64,000 nucleotides of DNA, taken from positions 13,268,001-13,332,000 of the forward strand of contig CP053155.1 of the NCBI GenBank assembly GCA_014607495.2, in the 5' to 3' direction. Positions 45,905 through 56,349 of the stretch are shown piece after piece. Position 1 is the first letter of the stretch. Each line of letters opens with the position of its first letter. Made by a program: the position numbers and the translations under genes. The notes beneath the pieces were generated by a model. The model was given only the letters and a program-made list of their open reading frames with translations. It searched no databases and was not told the origin of the DNA. The DNA comes from Carposina sasakii. Taxonomy: Eukaryota > Arthropoda > Insecta > Lepidoptera > Carposinidae.

Positions 45905-46075
45905 ATTATAATACATGTAGACACGGCTTTGTTCTCGATATGAGGTACCCAGAACTGCTGGATCATAAGGGAAATCCCACAGCCTTGTGTAGTTGCTAGC
46001 TTATTGCCGGAGAGAATGCCTGAGCTCCTTAGTTAACTCTTACAACATGTACGGAAAGATGCAGCTGATGTATCC
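45905..46075 (-). repeat. Full copy of the GATCCTGCAG dispersed repeat family
   Basis: Minus-strand order: CATCAGCTGCATCTTTCC, GTACATGTTGTAAGAG, CTCCGGCAATAAGCTAGCAA, GGGATTTCCCTTATGATCC, AGCAGTTCTGGGTACC. It ends against the LINE fragment that starts at 46082. Confidence 0.6.
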
Positions 46076-46081
46076 AATACG

Positions 46082-46246
46082 GCATCACTGCTACGAACTC
46101 CCCGATTTAATTCTGGGCCTTTTGGGTATTCTTTCTCGGTTCAGGCGGTTAAGCTCTGGAATGAATTACCCCATACGGTTAGAGATTATCACACTGTTGG
46201 CACATTTAGGGAAAAGCTGAAGGATCACTACCTGTCCATTCTTTGA
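46082..46246 (+). pseudogene. C-terminus of a second Jockey/CR1-type LINE protein
   Basis: Fifty-four codons and a stop: FNSGPFGYSFSVQAVKLWNE, LPHTVRDYHTVGTFREKLKD, HYLSIL. The LWNELP word with FREKLK is the usual tail of LINE ORF2 in insects. A 3' untranslated region follows to about 46451, including TCTCTTGTAGAGATAAACTT and GCAATAAAGAATAAGAATG, which resembles the tails at 39985-40080 and 48216-48300. The rest of the protein is missing, so this is a 5'-truncated copy. Confidence 0.75.
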
Positions 46247-46849
46247 CTATGCTGTCATTTGTTTCTCTCCTTTTTTTTGTTAGTCTCGTAGTTTAATTGC
46301 ACATGTTACCCTCTGTTTGTTAATAATTTCTCTTTACCTGCTTGGCTTACTGGAAGAGATCTCTTGTAGAGATAAACTTGCCATTGTACATGCATCTCTT
46401 CTTTTATCTTGTAAGTTGTATTTTTTGTGTATGTGCAATAAAGAATAAGAATGTATTCTAGTGAAGGCCTGCATCAGTACAGGCAACAGGCTTACATGCG
46501 TATTCATAGGTGGTATCTTATATTTTGATTAATTTAAAATGTTATTCAGTAGCCTATCTATTTGGGTAGGTATATAAACAATTAATAATTGATTTATTCT
46601 CCGACTGCCGTGCAATACACATATTTCTCTGTTCTCCAATAATTAACATTGAGATAAGTTATTGATACAATGGTGATTGATCGAGCACGCTGCGGCGGAA
46701 TCTAGGTAGTTGATATTATTGATTTAAGTTACCTACAACTAGCAAACGTTATAATAGTATAGAAATGTATGTATAATTGACCGTATTTAGACACAGATAT
46801 GATAATACGATTATTAGTTGAGACATTTATCAGTCAGCTATTTGTCAGT

Positions 46850-46935
46850 CAGCCTATACCGCCATAGGAGGGTTTTTGCCCATAGTCACCACGCTGAACA
46901 GGACAGGCGGGTTGGTGACCGCAGTGTGATTTTCG
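46850..46935 (+). repeat. Fragment of the TAGGCCTCCCCCAGGGC repeat
   Basis: GCCCATAGTCACCACGCTGA, then GCGGGTTGGTGACCGCAGT, as at 5068-5190. Confidence 0.55.
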
Positions 46936-46951
46936 GACATACATTAATATA

Positions 46952-47352
46952 CAGGGTGTGAAAAGACAACGATGTTTTTTTTTAAAACCTCGTATTCTTT
47001 GTAAGGTTACGATCATTTTCTTCTATAGAACCAACCCTGGGAAACGACAAATAAAATTATGAAAAAATACTGTTATTTTATTGCAAACAATGTATTCGTT
47101 TGATGCTCAAAGTACAAATGCACCTACAAAACTAACATTATAACATTTTGACATGGTATCTTTGAAAAAAAAATGTTTGTCAACCGATTTCAGATGGATT
47201 TATGTAAAAAAAATGATAATATTAATGTAACTTTGGACCTCAACATCATGGAAACCCGTGGTTTCCCAGGGGTGCTTCCATAGAAAAAAATGATCGTGAT
47301 GTTACAAAGAATACGAGGTATTAAAAGAACAACATTCTCTTTTTACACCCAT
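46952..47352. mobile_element. TA-flanked MITE of the GGGTGTAAAAAGAC family, second copy
   Basis: Left end CAGGGTGTGAAAAGACAACG, right end CTCTTTTTACACCCAT. Internally it reads as the reverse complement of 43102-43500 (for example AGAACCAACCCTGGGAAACG near the left end here and CCCAGGGTTGGTTCC near the right end there). Confidence 0.7.
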
Positions 47353-47929
47353 TATACTAGGTATCAGATAGTGAGATAGATCAGATATATTTATATCACA
47401 GATATAGTAGGTATAATATCTCGTCTCTACTCTAAAAAGCATATCATATGTTTTACTGACTCACGCAAGCACTTTTCGGCAGTACCTAATTAACTGAACG
47501 TTTTTTACAAAACTAATTTAAAACCTCATTGAAGCCTTATGCATAAGTCCTAGGTCCGAGCCTAAAGGCCTAAGCATAACCCAGCTCGAATCTTTAGCTA
47601 AACGGCCAAATAAAAAGCTTTTTAATTAGGCATGGTTTTATTCAAATAAATTGCGAGTGAGCAAAAGGAGTGTTTATTAATGTATTTATAAAGATTAGGT
47701 AGAAAGGTAGAATAATTAGCTACCGGGCTTCTTGTATCATATAAATATACCTAGGTAGTAAAAAATAAAAAACATTCAGTGTTTATGTATCGCCATAGGG
47801 CATATAGTTATTGTAGAAAATATCATCTCTATTACGGAAAGTTTTCATACAATATGCCTGGGAATCAACCTATTAATATTGTACTTAAGTAATGTCTACC
47901 TATCACCTATATTTAGGTCTCTATGGCTG

Positions 47930-48140
47930 TATAAGCCTGTGCTGATGCGGGGCTTCACTAGAATACATCCCCTGCATCTCCTTACATGCGTATCGTAAGA
48001 GTCCACTTAGATACTCAGGAGTTGGCAATTTGTCTGTCACTGATGTTTAACATCTGACCCTACTGTATGTGGCTATAAAGATCTCCTTCGCAATCCTGCA
48101 GTCTTGCAACCCCATTTTGGGATCCCAGCTATGTGTTATG
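47930..48140 (+). repeat. Full copy of the GATCCTGCAG dispersed repeat family
   Basis: GATGCGGGGCTTCACTAGAA, CATCTCCTTACATGCG, TACTCAGGAGTTGGCAATTT, TTTAACATCTGACCC, GATCTCCTTCGCAATCCTGC and CAACCCCATTTTGGGATCCC in order. It best shows the family's full extent of about 210 bp. Confidence 0.65.
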
Positions 48141-48215
48141 TATGTATAGCTTTTGAACCCTCAAACATTCAGACCACCCACTGGACTAAAAACACCACCA
48201 AAAACCAAAACCAAA

Positions 48216-48300
48216 CTCTCAGAGATAAGCACGCCTTTGTACATTTTCTTTCATTATTTCTGTCTGTATATAATTGTATGTGTACAATAAAGAATAAGTA
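48216..48300 (+). mobile_element. LINE-like 3' tail
   Basis: Ends GTACAATAAAGAATAAGTAG after TTTCTGTCTGTATATAATTG, as in the tail at 46360-46451. No coding sequence attached. Confidence 0.45.
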
Positions 48301-48944
48301 GTAACCAAAACTTTAGCAGCAAATAAACCCGCAACTAGAACTAATAAAGAAATAAATCGGGAGCAATCGAATAGAATTCCGCTGTAAAGTTGTTTTACAA
48401 CTAAGTCCTGTGTGGTTGTCAATGGCGTCAGTTACACTTTGTAGCTTTATCTAGTTTATGGCTAGTGGTTCGTGTATTTCTTGAAGTTGTTTTTTGTACT
48501 TTTCGTCTATCACGACGAAACGCATCTACATTGTCGCCAAGTTTTCTTTTCAGCTAGCTGCGTCGCTAGTAGAGCTTTTGTAGTTGCGATTCAAGAGTTC
48601 TGCCTTAGTGTCTAGTTAAGTTTGGAGTTTGTCAGCTGAAGAGGTAACTTGGTTGTGCTGTACACGCGATATCTTGGTGAATCATCGTTACTTATTATCT
48701 TTGAACAATAAAATATGAATGATATACCTCTCTGTCTTCTAAATTATTTCCGCTGTCTACTTATATCCAAGAAGCACATAAACTAAAGTATGTACCTATG
48801 TACCTACTTATGTGTCTTTGTATACAAATCTTCGTAATCAGGAATATTCTTTTCCGATGCATTTATCTTCCAACTACTCTGAGTTAAATGCAATGTTTGT
48901 AAAGTGTGCTTTTTATTGCAAGAGTTTTAAATAACCTCTGTAAA

Positions 48945-49075
48945 AGATGGCCAACCCGCCTGCCCAGTGTGGTGACTATGGGCAAATACCCCCCATGGCA
49001 GTTTTGAGGCTTGCCCTGGGGGAGGCCTACGTCCAGCAGTGGACTGCAATAGACTGATGATGATGATAATTATTA
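48945..49075 (+). repeat. Copy of the TAGGCCTCCCCCAGGGC repeat with TGATGA tail
   Basis: GGCCAACCCGCCTGCCCAGT, GTGACTATGGGCAAATACCC, CCTGGGGGAGGCCTACGTCC, AGCAGTGGACTGCAATAGAC, then TGATGATGATGATAAT. The simple tail marks the 3' end. It is the best-preserved copy in the window. Confidence 0.65.
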
Positions 49076-49324
49076 TTTATTTTTATTCTTTAAATATTCT
49101 AGAACTTAAGATCTAGTCCTCCGGGTTAAAAGCAATTTTTTAATAAGTTATCTCTTTTTAGGTACTGCAGGGGTTTGAATTAATCTCTCTGTCCGTCCCA
49201 TGTCCAGCTGTCTGTCTATCTGTCATCTTTATACAAACAACAAAATATTTGAACATATGTCGACTCTACTACGAAATTAGCGGGATATAATAATTTTTAT
49301 AACTTTTCTAAGCGTTATCTATTT

Positions 49325-49420
49325 ATGTCTTACATCTGACCCCGCTCTGCTAAACGTGCCTGTGAGATCTCCGTCGCGATCCTGCAATTCTCGGTACCCC
49401 ATTCTTGGGAATACAGCCGT
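49325..49420 (+). repeat. Copy of the GATCCTGCAG dispersed repeat family (3' half)
   Basis: TTACATCTGACCCCGCTCTG, AACGTGCCTGTGAGATCTCC, GCGATCCTGCAATTCTCGGT and ACCCCATTCTTGGGAATACA. Confidence 0.6.
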
Positions 49421-49473
49421 ATGTATACCTATATAATAAAATGAAATGAACCTATATAATGTATGTGTATATA

Positions 49474-49727
49474 CAGGGTGTAACAAAAAGGGTATGTTAA
49501 GCGAAAAGCTACGTAAATAGCCCACTGTAGAGAATCTATCCACAAAATTTGAGACTCGAAATCACATGTTTACCCATAGTATGGAGATTTTTTTAATATC
49601 TCAGGAATTTTCATACAATCTTGAAAAATAAACATGTGATTTCGATTTTCAAATTTTGTGGATAGGTTCTCTACAGTGGGCTATTTACGTAGCTTTTCGC
49701 TTAACATACCCTTTTTGTTACACTCTG
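49474..49727. mobile_element. MITE of the CAGGGTGTAACAAAAAGGG family, best-preserved copy
   Basis: CAGGGTGTAACAAAAAGGGT at the left and ACCCTTTTTGTTACACTCTG at the right, each beside TA. Pairing continues through GTATGTTAAGCGAAAAGCTA, CGTAAATAGCCCACTGTAGA and CACAAAATTTGAGACTCGAA, so the element is almost a complete hairpin. Confidence 0.85.
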
Positions 49728-50047
49728 TATAACATGTCTAGTGCGTAAATAGAACCGATAGCAGTCTCAAAATCGATCCAGCGTGATCGATCTCCCTTGG
49801 GACTGCAGAGTAAGCCTGATTTATATTCCGTGGAGAAACACCCTTCGAGGCCAGTTCGCAAACTCGCCGCAAAGTTGGCGGTGTCGCTGTTATTTACTCC
49901 GTTTATTGTAGTTAGCACGCGAGATGGTTAGTACCGATATGATGAGTCAGTAGCAGTTTGTTTAGCTTGAGGTAAAGCTGAAGGCTTAGTTCAATGAGTT
50001 TGTCCAGGTCAAGAGAGGACAGACGTCTACTCTGCTTACAGATAGAT

Positions 50048-50439
50048 TAGGGTTGCCATCTCAAAACTTTGAAAACCAGGATTTGAAGAAGAAATACCAG
50101 GACATTTCGATTTAAAGCCAGGGCTATACATGTGCGTGTCCAGTGGCAATACGATTGGAGGGAGTTAGTGGCGTGCGAATTTCAAAACATAGGTCTTTAT
50201 CACATTCAGTGCCAGCGACTACGTATTTGCGCTTTTAGGCTTTCTAGAGGTGCCGCTGACGCTTATTTGCGTCATGGCACTAGGCATAGACCCGATGTCG
50301 GCACCCTTAGAAAATCTGCCGATAGCGAATATGTCAGGACTCTAAAACTCAGGACGACGCTTAGAAACTATCCAGGGCAGTCCAGAACACCCCAAAAAGC
50401 AGGACATGTCCTGGAAAACCAGGACGGTTGGCAACCCCA
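50048..50439. mobile_element. hAT-like MITE with 8-bp target duplication
   Basis: Ends TAGGGTTGCCA and TGGCAACCCCA, with AGATAGAT repeated exactly outside (50040-50047, 50440-50447). CCAGGAT / CCAGGAC words near both ends. The 105-codon open frame at 50132-50449 lies inside it and reads through the terminal repeat, so I do not call a gene. Confidence 0.8.
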
Positions 50440-51597
50440 AGATAGATAAACAGTAATTTTATGTTCGTTTTTACATACATACATATAATCACGCTTTTAT
50501 CCCTTACGGCATAGAGTAATAATACGGGGATACTTTAGTTTTTACAAAAAAATAATCTATGATAAGTTCGTATTTATTCAGGATATCTTTCAATTATGAT
50601 AATTTTTAACATAAATCGCAAGTGTCGCATCGGTACCTCTTGTTATATCTTTTGGTATAGAGAAGGTACCTACAGTAACACTGTGATCATGATTCTTCTT
50701 CGTTTGTATAATAAATACACATATGTATCTAGGTAGCTCCTATATGTATTAGGCACATCTCGGATACTATGTCCTTAGACTAGCATAATTGGTTCTAACA
50801 ATCCAAAGACAATATTGAAACGACCCACCGCGTCCGCTCGCATAATTTACTGCCGTTACAATATTTGCTGCCGTCTGTCTGTCTGTCACTCGGCAATATT
50901 ATCCAAACGTTATTTATATCAATTCTGACTAGGCTGCACTTTAGTGATGGAGGGAGCGGGGAGAAACGAGAGGTATGGCAAATTTTGTTTTTGTAAGTAT
51001 TAAGTAGCATGTACCTTACTTATTTAAAAATATAAATAGAGCTTTGTGTCGCATCTTGACAATTTCATAGTAGAACCTAATACATATCTGATATGTCGGT
51101 AGCAATACCATTTCATTGTGGAATTTCTTATGTACCCACTGTACGTACGTACATTCCTTGTAATCATCAGTTTTCTATCCCTTTCCACTGTATTTAATCT
51201 CACAGAAAACTTCTTCAGTATACCTGTAAACATTTAAAGACATGTAAGTCAATCCACCGTCCGCTATCTCTCAACAACAAACCTCTCCCTCACCACACAG
51301 TAGCTTCGCAGGTCATCCAATAAATATGTAATTAATATCAATGAGCTCGCACGGACAGACATAATCACTCAATCTCGGCGAGAAAGGATGGGTGTGCCGG
51401 TTCTATGGTGATTCAGGAGTTTGTCGACTGTGACTTGCGATTCTAAGTATAATACATAGATGGTTAAAGCCACATACAACCATTAACCTTGTAAGTTTGG
51501 GCATAAGTAAGCAAAATACACACCCGCAGGCTTAGACCTCTTGTTACCCAGCTCGGCCAGAAGGAGGGTTATGTTTTTCGGGTGTATGTATGTTTGT

Positions 51598-51890
51598 ATA
51601 TATGTCGAAGGCATATTGTAAAACACGCCCTATTACAAAACGACTAGGCATTTTGAATAGTATGGGTTTTGGAACGAGACAATTTGGCTTCTAGTAATTG
51701 GTCTGCTTAATTAATTAGGTTAGGTTATGTTAGACCTGTTAAAATAACAACGCACGAGTCGAGTGAGCGTAGCGAGCATGTCCCTGCAGCGACCGGCGAA
51801 GTGCTAAAAGGAATTTTTTCTCTCATACTATTCAAAATGCCTAGTCGTTTTGTAATAGGGCGTGTTTTACAATATGCCTTCGACATATAT
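51598..51890. mobile_element. MITE with 67-bp perfect terminal inverted repeats
   Basis: 51598-51664 and 51824-51890 are exact reverse complements (start ATATATGTCGAAGGCATATT, inner end ATTTTGAATAGTATG). The middle holds TTAGGTTAGGTTA and GAGTGAGCGTAGCGAGC. Long perfect terminal repeats suggest recent activity or conversion. Confidence 0.85.
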
Positions 51891-51999
51891 ATTTCTTTGG
51901 CACGCAAACTTTATTTATATGACGTATTTATATCAAGGTTTTATCCTATAAAAAATTGCAGAATTAAAAAATAGCCTCTAATAACACTTTACTATTGGC

Positions 52000-52410
52000 A
52001 ATAAACAAACAAACTCCATCCAAATAGTATAGAACTTCCTTCTCTAAATATCCAATGTTTAATAGTTATTACAAGTAAACCAGTCCTAAATCAAGGCAAT
52101 AAATCTACATAAACGTTTACTAAATCGAGTAGTTAAGTAGTTTCTAAGTCTTAACTTGACTAGATAGCGTTCAAGTTAAACGCCTCAGTTAAAACAGTTT
52201 ACTGCTTCAGTTATCACCTAAGTTTAACTGTTGAATTGTTTATAGATCTCTATTTGTAGATACTAGATAATTTATGTTAATCTTCAACTGTTTTATAAAG
52301 TAGAAAACTGTTTACCAACGTACAGTTACGACTTTAAAGTATTTAAATGTGTATTTAAATAAGTACTTAAGTAAAGCTATATTCTAGACCGATACTAGCT
52401 AAGGTAACTA
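52000..52410. other. No gene or clear repeat seen
   Basis: AT-rich; several TTTAACTG / CAGTTAAA words on both strands but no ordered structure. Confidence 0.35.
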
Positions 52411-52414
52411 AGTC

Positions 52415-52600
52415 AATACATGCATGGCTGTTTCGGAAACGAAATGAGTGAGCCAGAGCTGCAGGGTCATGAGAAAGTTATAAATGATGAGTAACCAGTT
52501 GCCAGCTTATCGTCTCAGAGAATGGTCGAGTTCCTTCGTCGACTCTTACGACATGCACGGAAAGAGATGCAGCTGATGTATGCTAGTGAACAACATCATT
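52415..52600 (-). repeat. Full copy of the GATCCTGCAG dispersed repeat family
   Basis: Minus-strand copy: CATACATCAGCTGCATCTCT, CCGTGCATGTCGTAAGAGTC, GAGACGATAAGCTGGCAACT, CATGACCCTGCAGCTCTGGC, TCGTTTCCGAAACAGCCATG. Confidence 0.6.
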
Positions 52601-52882
52601 TCACAATATACTAGCCTAGGTAGATTCCCTAATTTCTTGAATAGTGGGCTTTTCACCTAGATACTCGCTACAATATAGGTACATATAGTGGAGATTAGAT
52701 ACAAATTTGCCTAAAGGCCGAATTTTCCATTGTTCAGATAGCCTATTTGTAGTAGGTATAACCATAAAGTTTATGCTAACTCTATCTTGATAAGTTTGAA
52801 AGAAAGACGCCAACTTTAGATATCTTTCAGATAGGCTATCTGACCATTGGAAACATCAGCCCCAAATGCAATAGATATCGAA

Positions 52883-52965
52883 ACATACATACATATAATC
52901 ACGCCTTTATCCCTTACGGGGTAGGCAGAGCCCCCTAAGGGCCGATAGAACCACATCCAAACAAT
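52883..52965 (+). repeat. Copy of the AATCACGCCTT..GATAGAACCACAT repeat
   Basis: Nearly the same as 38488-38572: CATACATATAATCACGCCTT, TATCCCTTACGGGGTAGGCA and GGGCCGATAGAACCACAT. Confidence 0.65.
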
Positions 52966-53559
52966 ATTTGGAAACATTTTCACTAGTTGCCGACTTTATT
53001 TGTCATACTTGAATCCAACTATGTAAACTGTTTGAAATGATATTTATGTACAAAGCTAAGCTGAGCTTTTGGTAGCAATGGGCAACTAGCTTTACAAACA
53101 TCGCGTAATTAAACAAATATCCGCTTATCGGTGTAAATACTTACTAAATAGCTACTAATCTGTGATTGCATCACCGATGCTAACGAGACAATGACCATGA
53201 TGACGCCTAGACAGGCTAGTGTGGAAAGTCTAGCAATTTCTACAGGTGAAGAAAAATAGGGACCATTCGATTTTATGAATAAAATAATGTGCAATACCGC
53301 AAGAACTGCAAGATATTAGCCTTATTTATTACTGGGACTGAGAAATAAAATTGGTGTTAAGGGTTAATGTTGCATCTATAATCATTAATAACGCGTTTAG
53401 TGTTTACAATAACTTTTTATTAGTTGTCTAGTTTTATGCCTATTGCCAGCACTTGTCGCATAAGTGTCTTTCTAAAAAACATTTTCCAACTTTAATATGT
53501 GAAGTAACTGACCTTATTTTAAGATATAGTCCTAGTTTTGGATAGCCGCCAGATTTGCC

Positions 53560-53630
53560 TATTGTTTCCGCCATTTTGGACAATGCACCGCCATCTTGGG
53601 CTGCCTTGTTTTGGCGCGAAATTTTGGCAT
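53560..53630 (+). promoter_or_regulatory. Candidate promoter with an E2F-type site
   Basis: TTTTGGCGCGAAAT at 53609-53622 contains the textbook E2F consensus TTTGGCGCGAAA. Just upstream lie TTTCCGCCATTTTGGAC and ACCGCCATCTTGGG, two GCCATnTTGG words like those in TATA-less promoters. The cluster stands out from AT-rich surroundings and lies about 100 bp before the candidate exon at 53716. Function is inferred from motifs only. Confidence 0.4.
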
Positions 53631-53715
53631 CGTCTTTGTGCAGTTTTGCTGCTAAGTGTAAACTTAATATTTACGAGGCTTTATTATGAAAGTTTAGGAC
53701 TTTATAATTAAAATC

Positions 53716-54003
53716 ATGTCATCGCCACCGTGCCGTGAAGGCATTAATTTAGAGTCAGTGATATTATATTCATGCAGTTATATAGTTGCCTACAGTTATT
53801 CCTATAAGTAAGTACCGAAGTATGTCCCAAGCCTGCTTAATACATTTATTTGGGAATAACATATTTTTCTATTGTATCGCTTGTTAATAATTCAAGTCCT
53901 TGGGTTTCATGTCTAGACATAAAATAACGCTTCATCAACTTTGTACTTCGAATGGAAAATGCCAAGTGAATGAGCGTGGGCGGTCAAATGCTTTCATTGC
54001 AAA
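53716..54003 (+). CDS. Candidate first two exons of an unrecognised gene
   Basis: Model: exon 53716-53807 (ATG, MSSPPCREGINLESVILYSC.., ending ..TAT AA before GTAAGTA) and exon 53917-54003 (after TTTCATGTCTAG, ending ..GCA AA before GTAAGTT). The phases agree (2 and 2) and the second exon reads HKITLHQLCTSNGKCQVNER, GRSNAFIAK. Both donors are strong GTAAGT; the intron would be 109 bp, a normal insect size. It follows an E2F-like promoter. No protein family is recognised, no third exon was found, and the first exon's translation is not especially protein-like. Alternative: the second exon could be used from its own ATG at 53910. Treat as a hypothesis. Confidence 0.3.
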
Positions 54004-54009
54004 GTAAGT

Positions 54010-55290
54010 TGGTTTTACAATTTTTATTTTATTACAACTTTATAAGAAAGCATTTTCTATTGAGTACCTACTGCATTGGAGTAAGTATTACAATGTTAGA
54101 ACAATACTCTGAATGAAACTATCTTGATAGATGTCGGAACTACTAGCGTAAGCTCATACTTACACAATGTTTAATATTTTATTGACATCTAATGTTTATA
54201 ATCCATGCTCATATTTTTAAACGCTTCATATAGTAAAATATTATTGATATAGTTTGACTTCATTTCTAATATAAATTGTGCTAGGTTGTAATAATGTATT
54301 GTGATACCTTCATAATATTATCTCCTGTTCATCTTGTACCTTAACGGAACTGTTATGTATATGTTGGCTATCAAATTAATTAAATATATAAATCTAAATC
54401 TCCTGTCTTCTGTTTTAAAGTAAGAATACTCCCTTGAATATACAAAATTTGAGCTCTCTAAAATATAGTGCTCCTTGAACTTGTAAGAGTTACAAACTAT
54501 TTTCTTCCTTGGTTTTAAATGCACACTTAAGCGCACTGAAATTCTCGATTGAATGTATCGTTACGAAGTTCTAGATAGATTATATCGATACCTCGAAAGC
54601 GAGGCTTTGTAGAATCTGAACTAATCCGATTATGTTCATTGTAGTCGGTCAGTGTTCCTTATTCGTTGACAAAGACATGTATGAGGGTTTTCACTCCATC
54701 GGATATTATGTGAGAAGACGACAGTAGATAGTGGTATTATTTCAATAAAGATATCATTGAATAAATTTATTGTAGAAAGTGCTACTTCAATTCATGATTG
54801 TGAATTAATATGTAAAGAGATCAAGGTAAAAACCAAAGATTCTAATATGTTCATGCTACTTACTTAGGTATACCTCTTGGCCAAAAATTGCTTTAGTATA
54901 AGAATACTAAAGTTGATTTGAAGTCCTACCTACGTAGGTACGCACTTTTTGGTAGGCACACCTTAACCACATTAAATATTTTTCTACGAAATTATGACAT
55001 ACTTATAAACAAACGACCTTTGCCTGTAACAGGATATTAATTTACAAATTCCTAACGTCAAAACAATTCAAAATAATCATAACTACAAGTGAGCATCCGA
55101 TACGAACGTAACGTTATCTCTAGATCGATGCTCGTTCGATAATATGAACCTTCGTAACGTATCACGTTACGTTACGGACGAGCCGTGGGTCCACAATGAA
55201 GATCTTCCGATACTCAAAGTTTAGAATAATTATTCTGACAGTGAGTGCATTACATTGATGGTTATTTTATAAGTATTCTAATATAGAGCT
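54010..55290. other. No gene seen
   Basis: AT-rich. The patch 55090-55180 is enriched in CGTAACGT / ACGTTACG words and contains partly mirrored copies (GATACGAACGTAACG, CACGTTACGTTACGG), perhaps an old inverted-repeat element. Confidence 0.35.
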
Positions 55291-55304
55291 AGACTAGAGA
55301 TATT

Positions 55305-55842
55305 CATTCACTATGGGTGCGCCCACCACCGGGCCCTACACCCTCCACTGACCCTCGGATCTGATAACTCATAATTGCGACAACAGGCACTTGCACTAAC
55401 TACAATCGCCATGAGAAACCAGACCCGAGCACCTAGCATGCAAGACGATACATTGCACAATTCCGAAATCAAAAACTAGATAAATAATCTACATATGTTT
55501 CGCCAACAACCGTGGCATCCTCAGGATTATAGAAATTAATAAATTAGTAAACCACTAATTATTATAAACCTCTAAAACCTTATAATAATTAGTGGTTTAC
55601 TAATTTATTAATTTCTATAATCCTGAGGATGCCACGGTTGTTGGCGAAACATATGTAGAATATTTATCTAGTTTTTGATTTCGGAATTGTGCAATGTATC
55701 GTCTTGCATGCTAGGTGCTCGGGTCTGGTTTCTCATGGCGATTGTAGTTAGTGCAAGTGCCTGTTGTCGCAATTATGAGTTATCAGATCCGAGGGTCAGT
55801 GGAGGGTGTAGGGCCCGGTGGTGGGCGCACCCATAGTGAATG
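55305..55842. mobile_element. 538-bp foldback element
   Basis: Arms 55305-55567 and 55580-55842 (263 bp each) are reverse complements with only an occasional mismatch (for example within AATAATCTAC / AATATTCTAC), around a 12-base loop. The arms run from ATTCACTATGGGTGCGCCCA to the AT-rich centre ACTAATTATTATAA. A further 41 bp follows to 55883. The whole is flanked by an exact 16-bp direct repeat, TAGAGATATTCATTCA, at 55295-55310 and 55884-55899. The frame 55751-56017 starts inside the right arm and is not a gene. Confidence 0.85.
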
Positions 55843-56277
55843 TTTGAACTTCCGAATTGTAACGCCTAATACAATTTCATTTATAGAGATATTCATTCAA
55901 TCGTATTCTTTATTCTATTTCAAAACCTACAAGGAAACCCACTTCTATTTATTTTCTGCGAAAAGTCCAAAAAGCGAAAATAACCACAAGGTTAACATGT
56001 CAAAGATAAATCTTTGACATGTATAGCGTTACCTTAATTAACAAATAATTTATTGTACCTTGATACTTAACAATTTCATTTATATAGAGGTACTATCAGT
56101 ATTTTTTTCATCCCACTTATTTATTTATTTATTTATTTCTCACACACTACACATTACAATTCCATGCAACTTAAACTATGCAAATTATAAAAATACGATC
56201 TAAATTGTAACGCAAATACATGTGCGCACAAGAAAAGTAAAAGAAGACAAAATAATAATTTTACAAATGAGGACAAA

Positions 56278-56341
56278 GTTCAATATAACAACGGTAAATA
56301 TTTATAGGTAATTATAAATATTTACCGTTGTTACATTGAAC
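56278..56341. repeat. 29-bp arm palindrome
   Basis: GTTCAATATAACAACGGTAA, ATATTTATA, a short loop, then TATAAATATTTACCGTTGTT, ACATTGAAC. One mismatch. It stands alone next to a TTTATTTATTTATTT run near 56117. Confidence 0.75.
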
Positions 56342-56349
56342 GGATACTT

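Noticed and set aside
50132..50449. 105-codon open frame
   Set aside because: Lies inside a hAT-like MITE and runs through its terminal inverted repeat.
51716..51728. Telomeric (TTAGG)n tract
   Set aside because: Only about two and a half units, inside a MITE; not evidence of a telomere or fusion point.
55751..56017. 88-codon open frame
   Set aside because: Begins in the right arm of the foldback element; no splice or family support.
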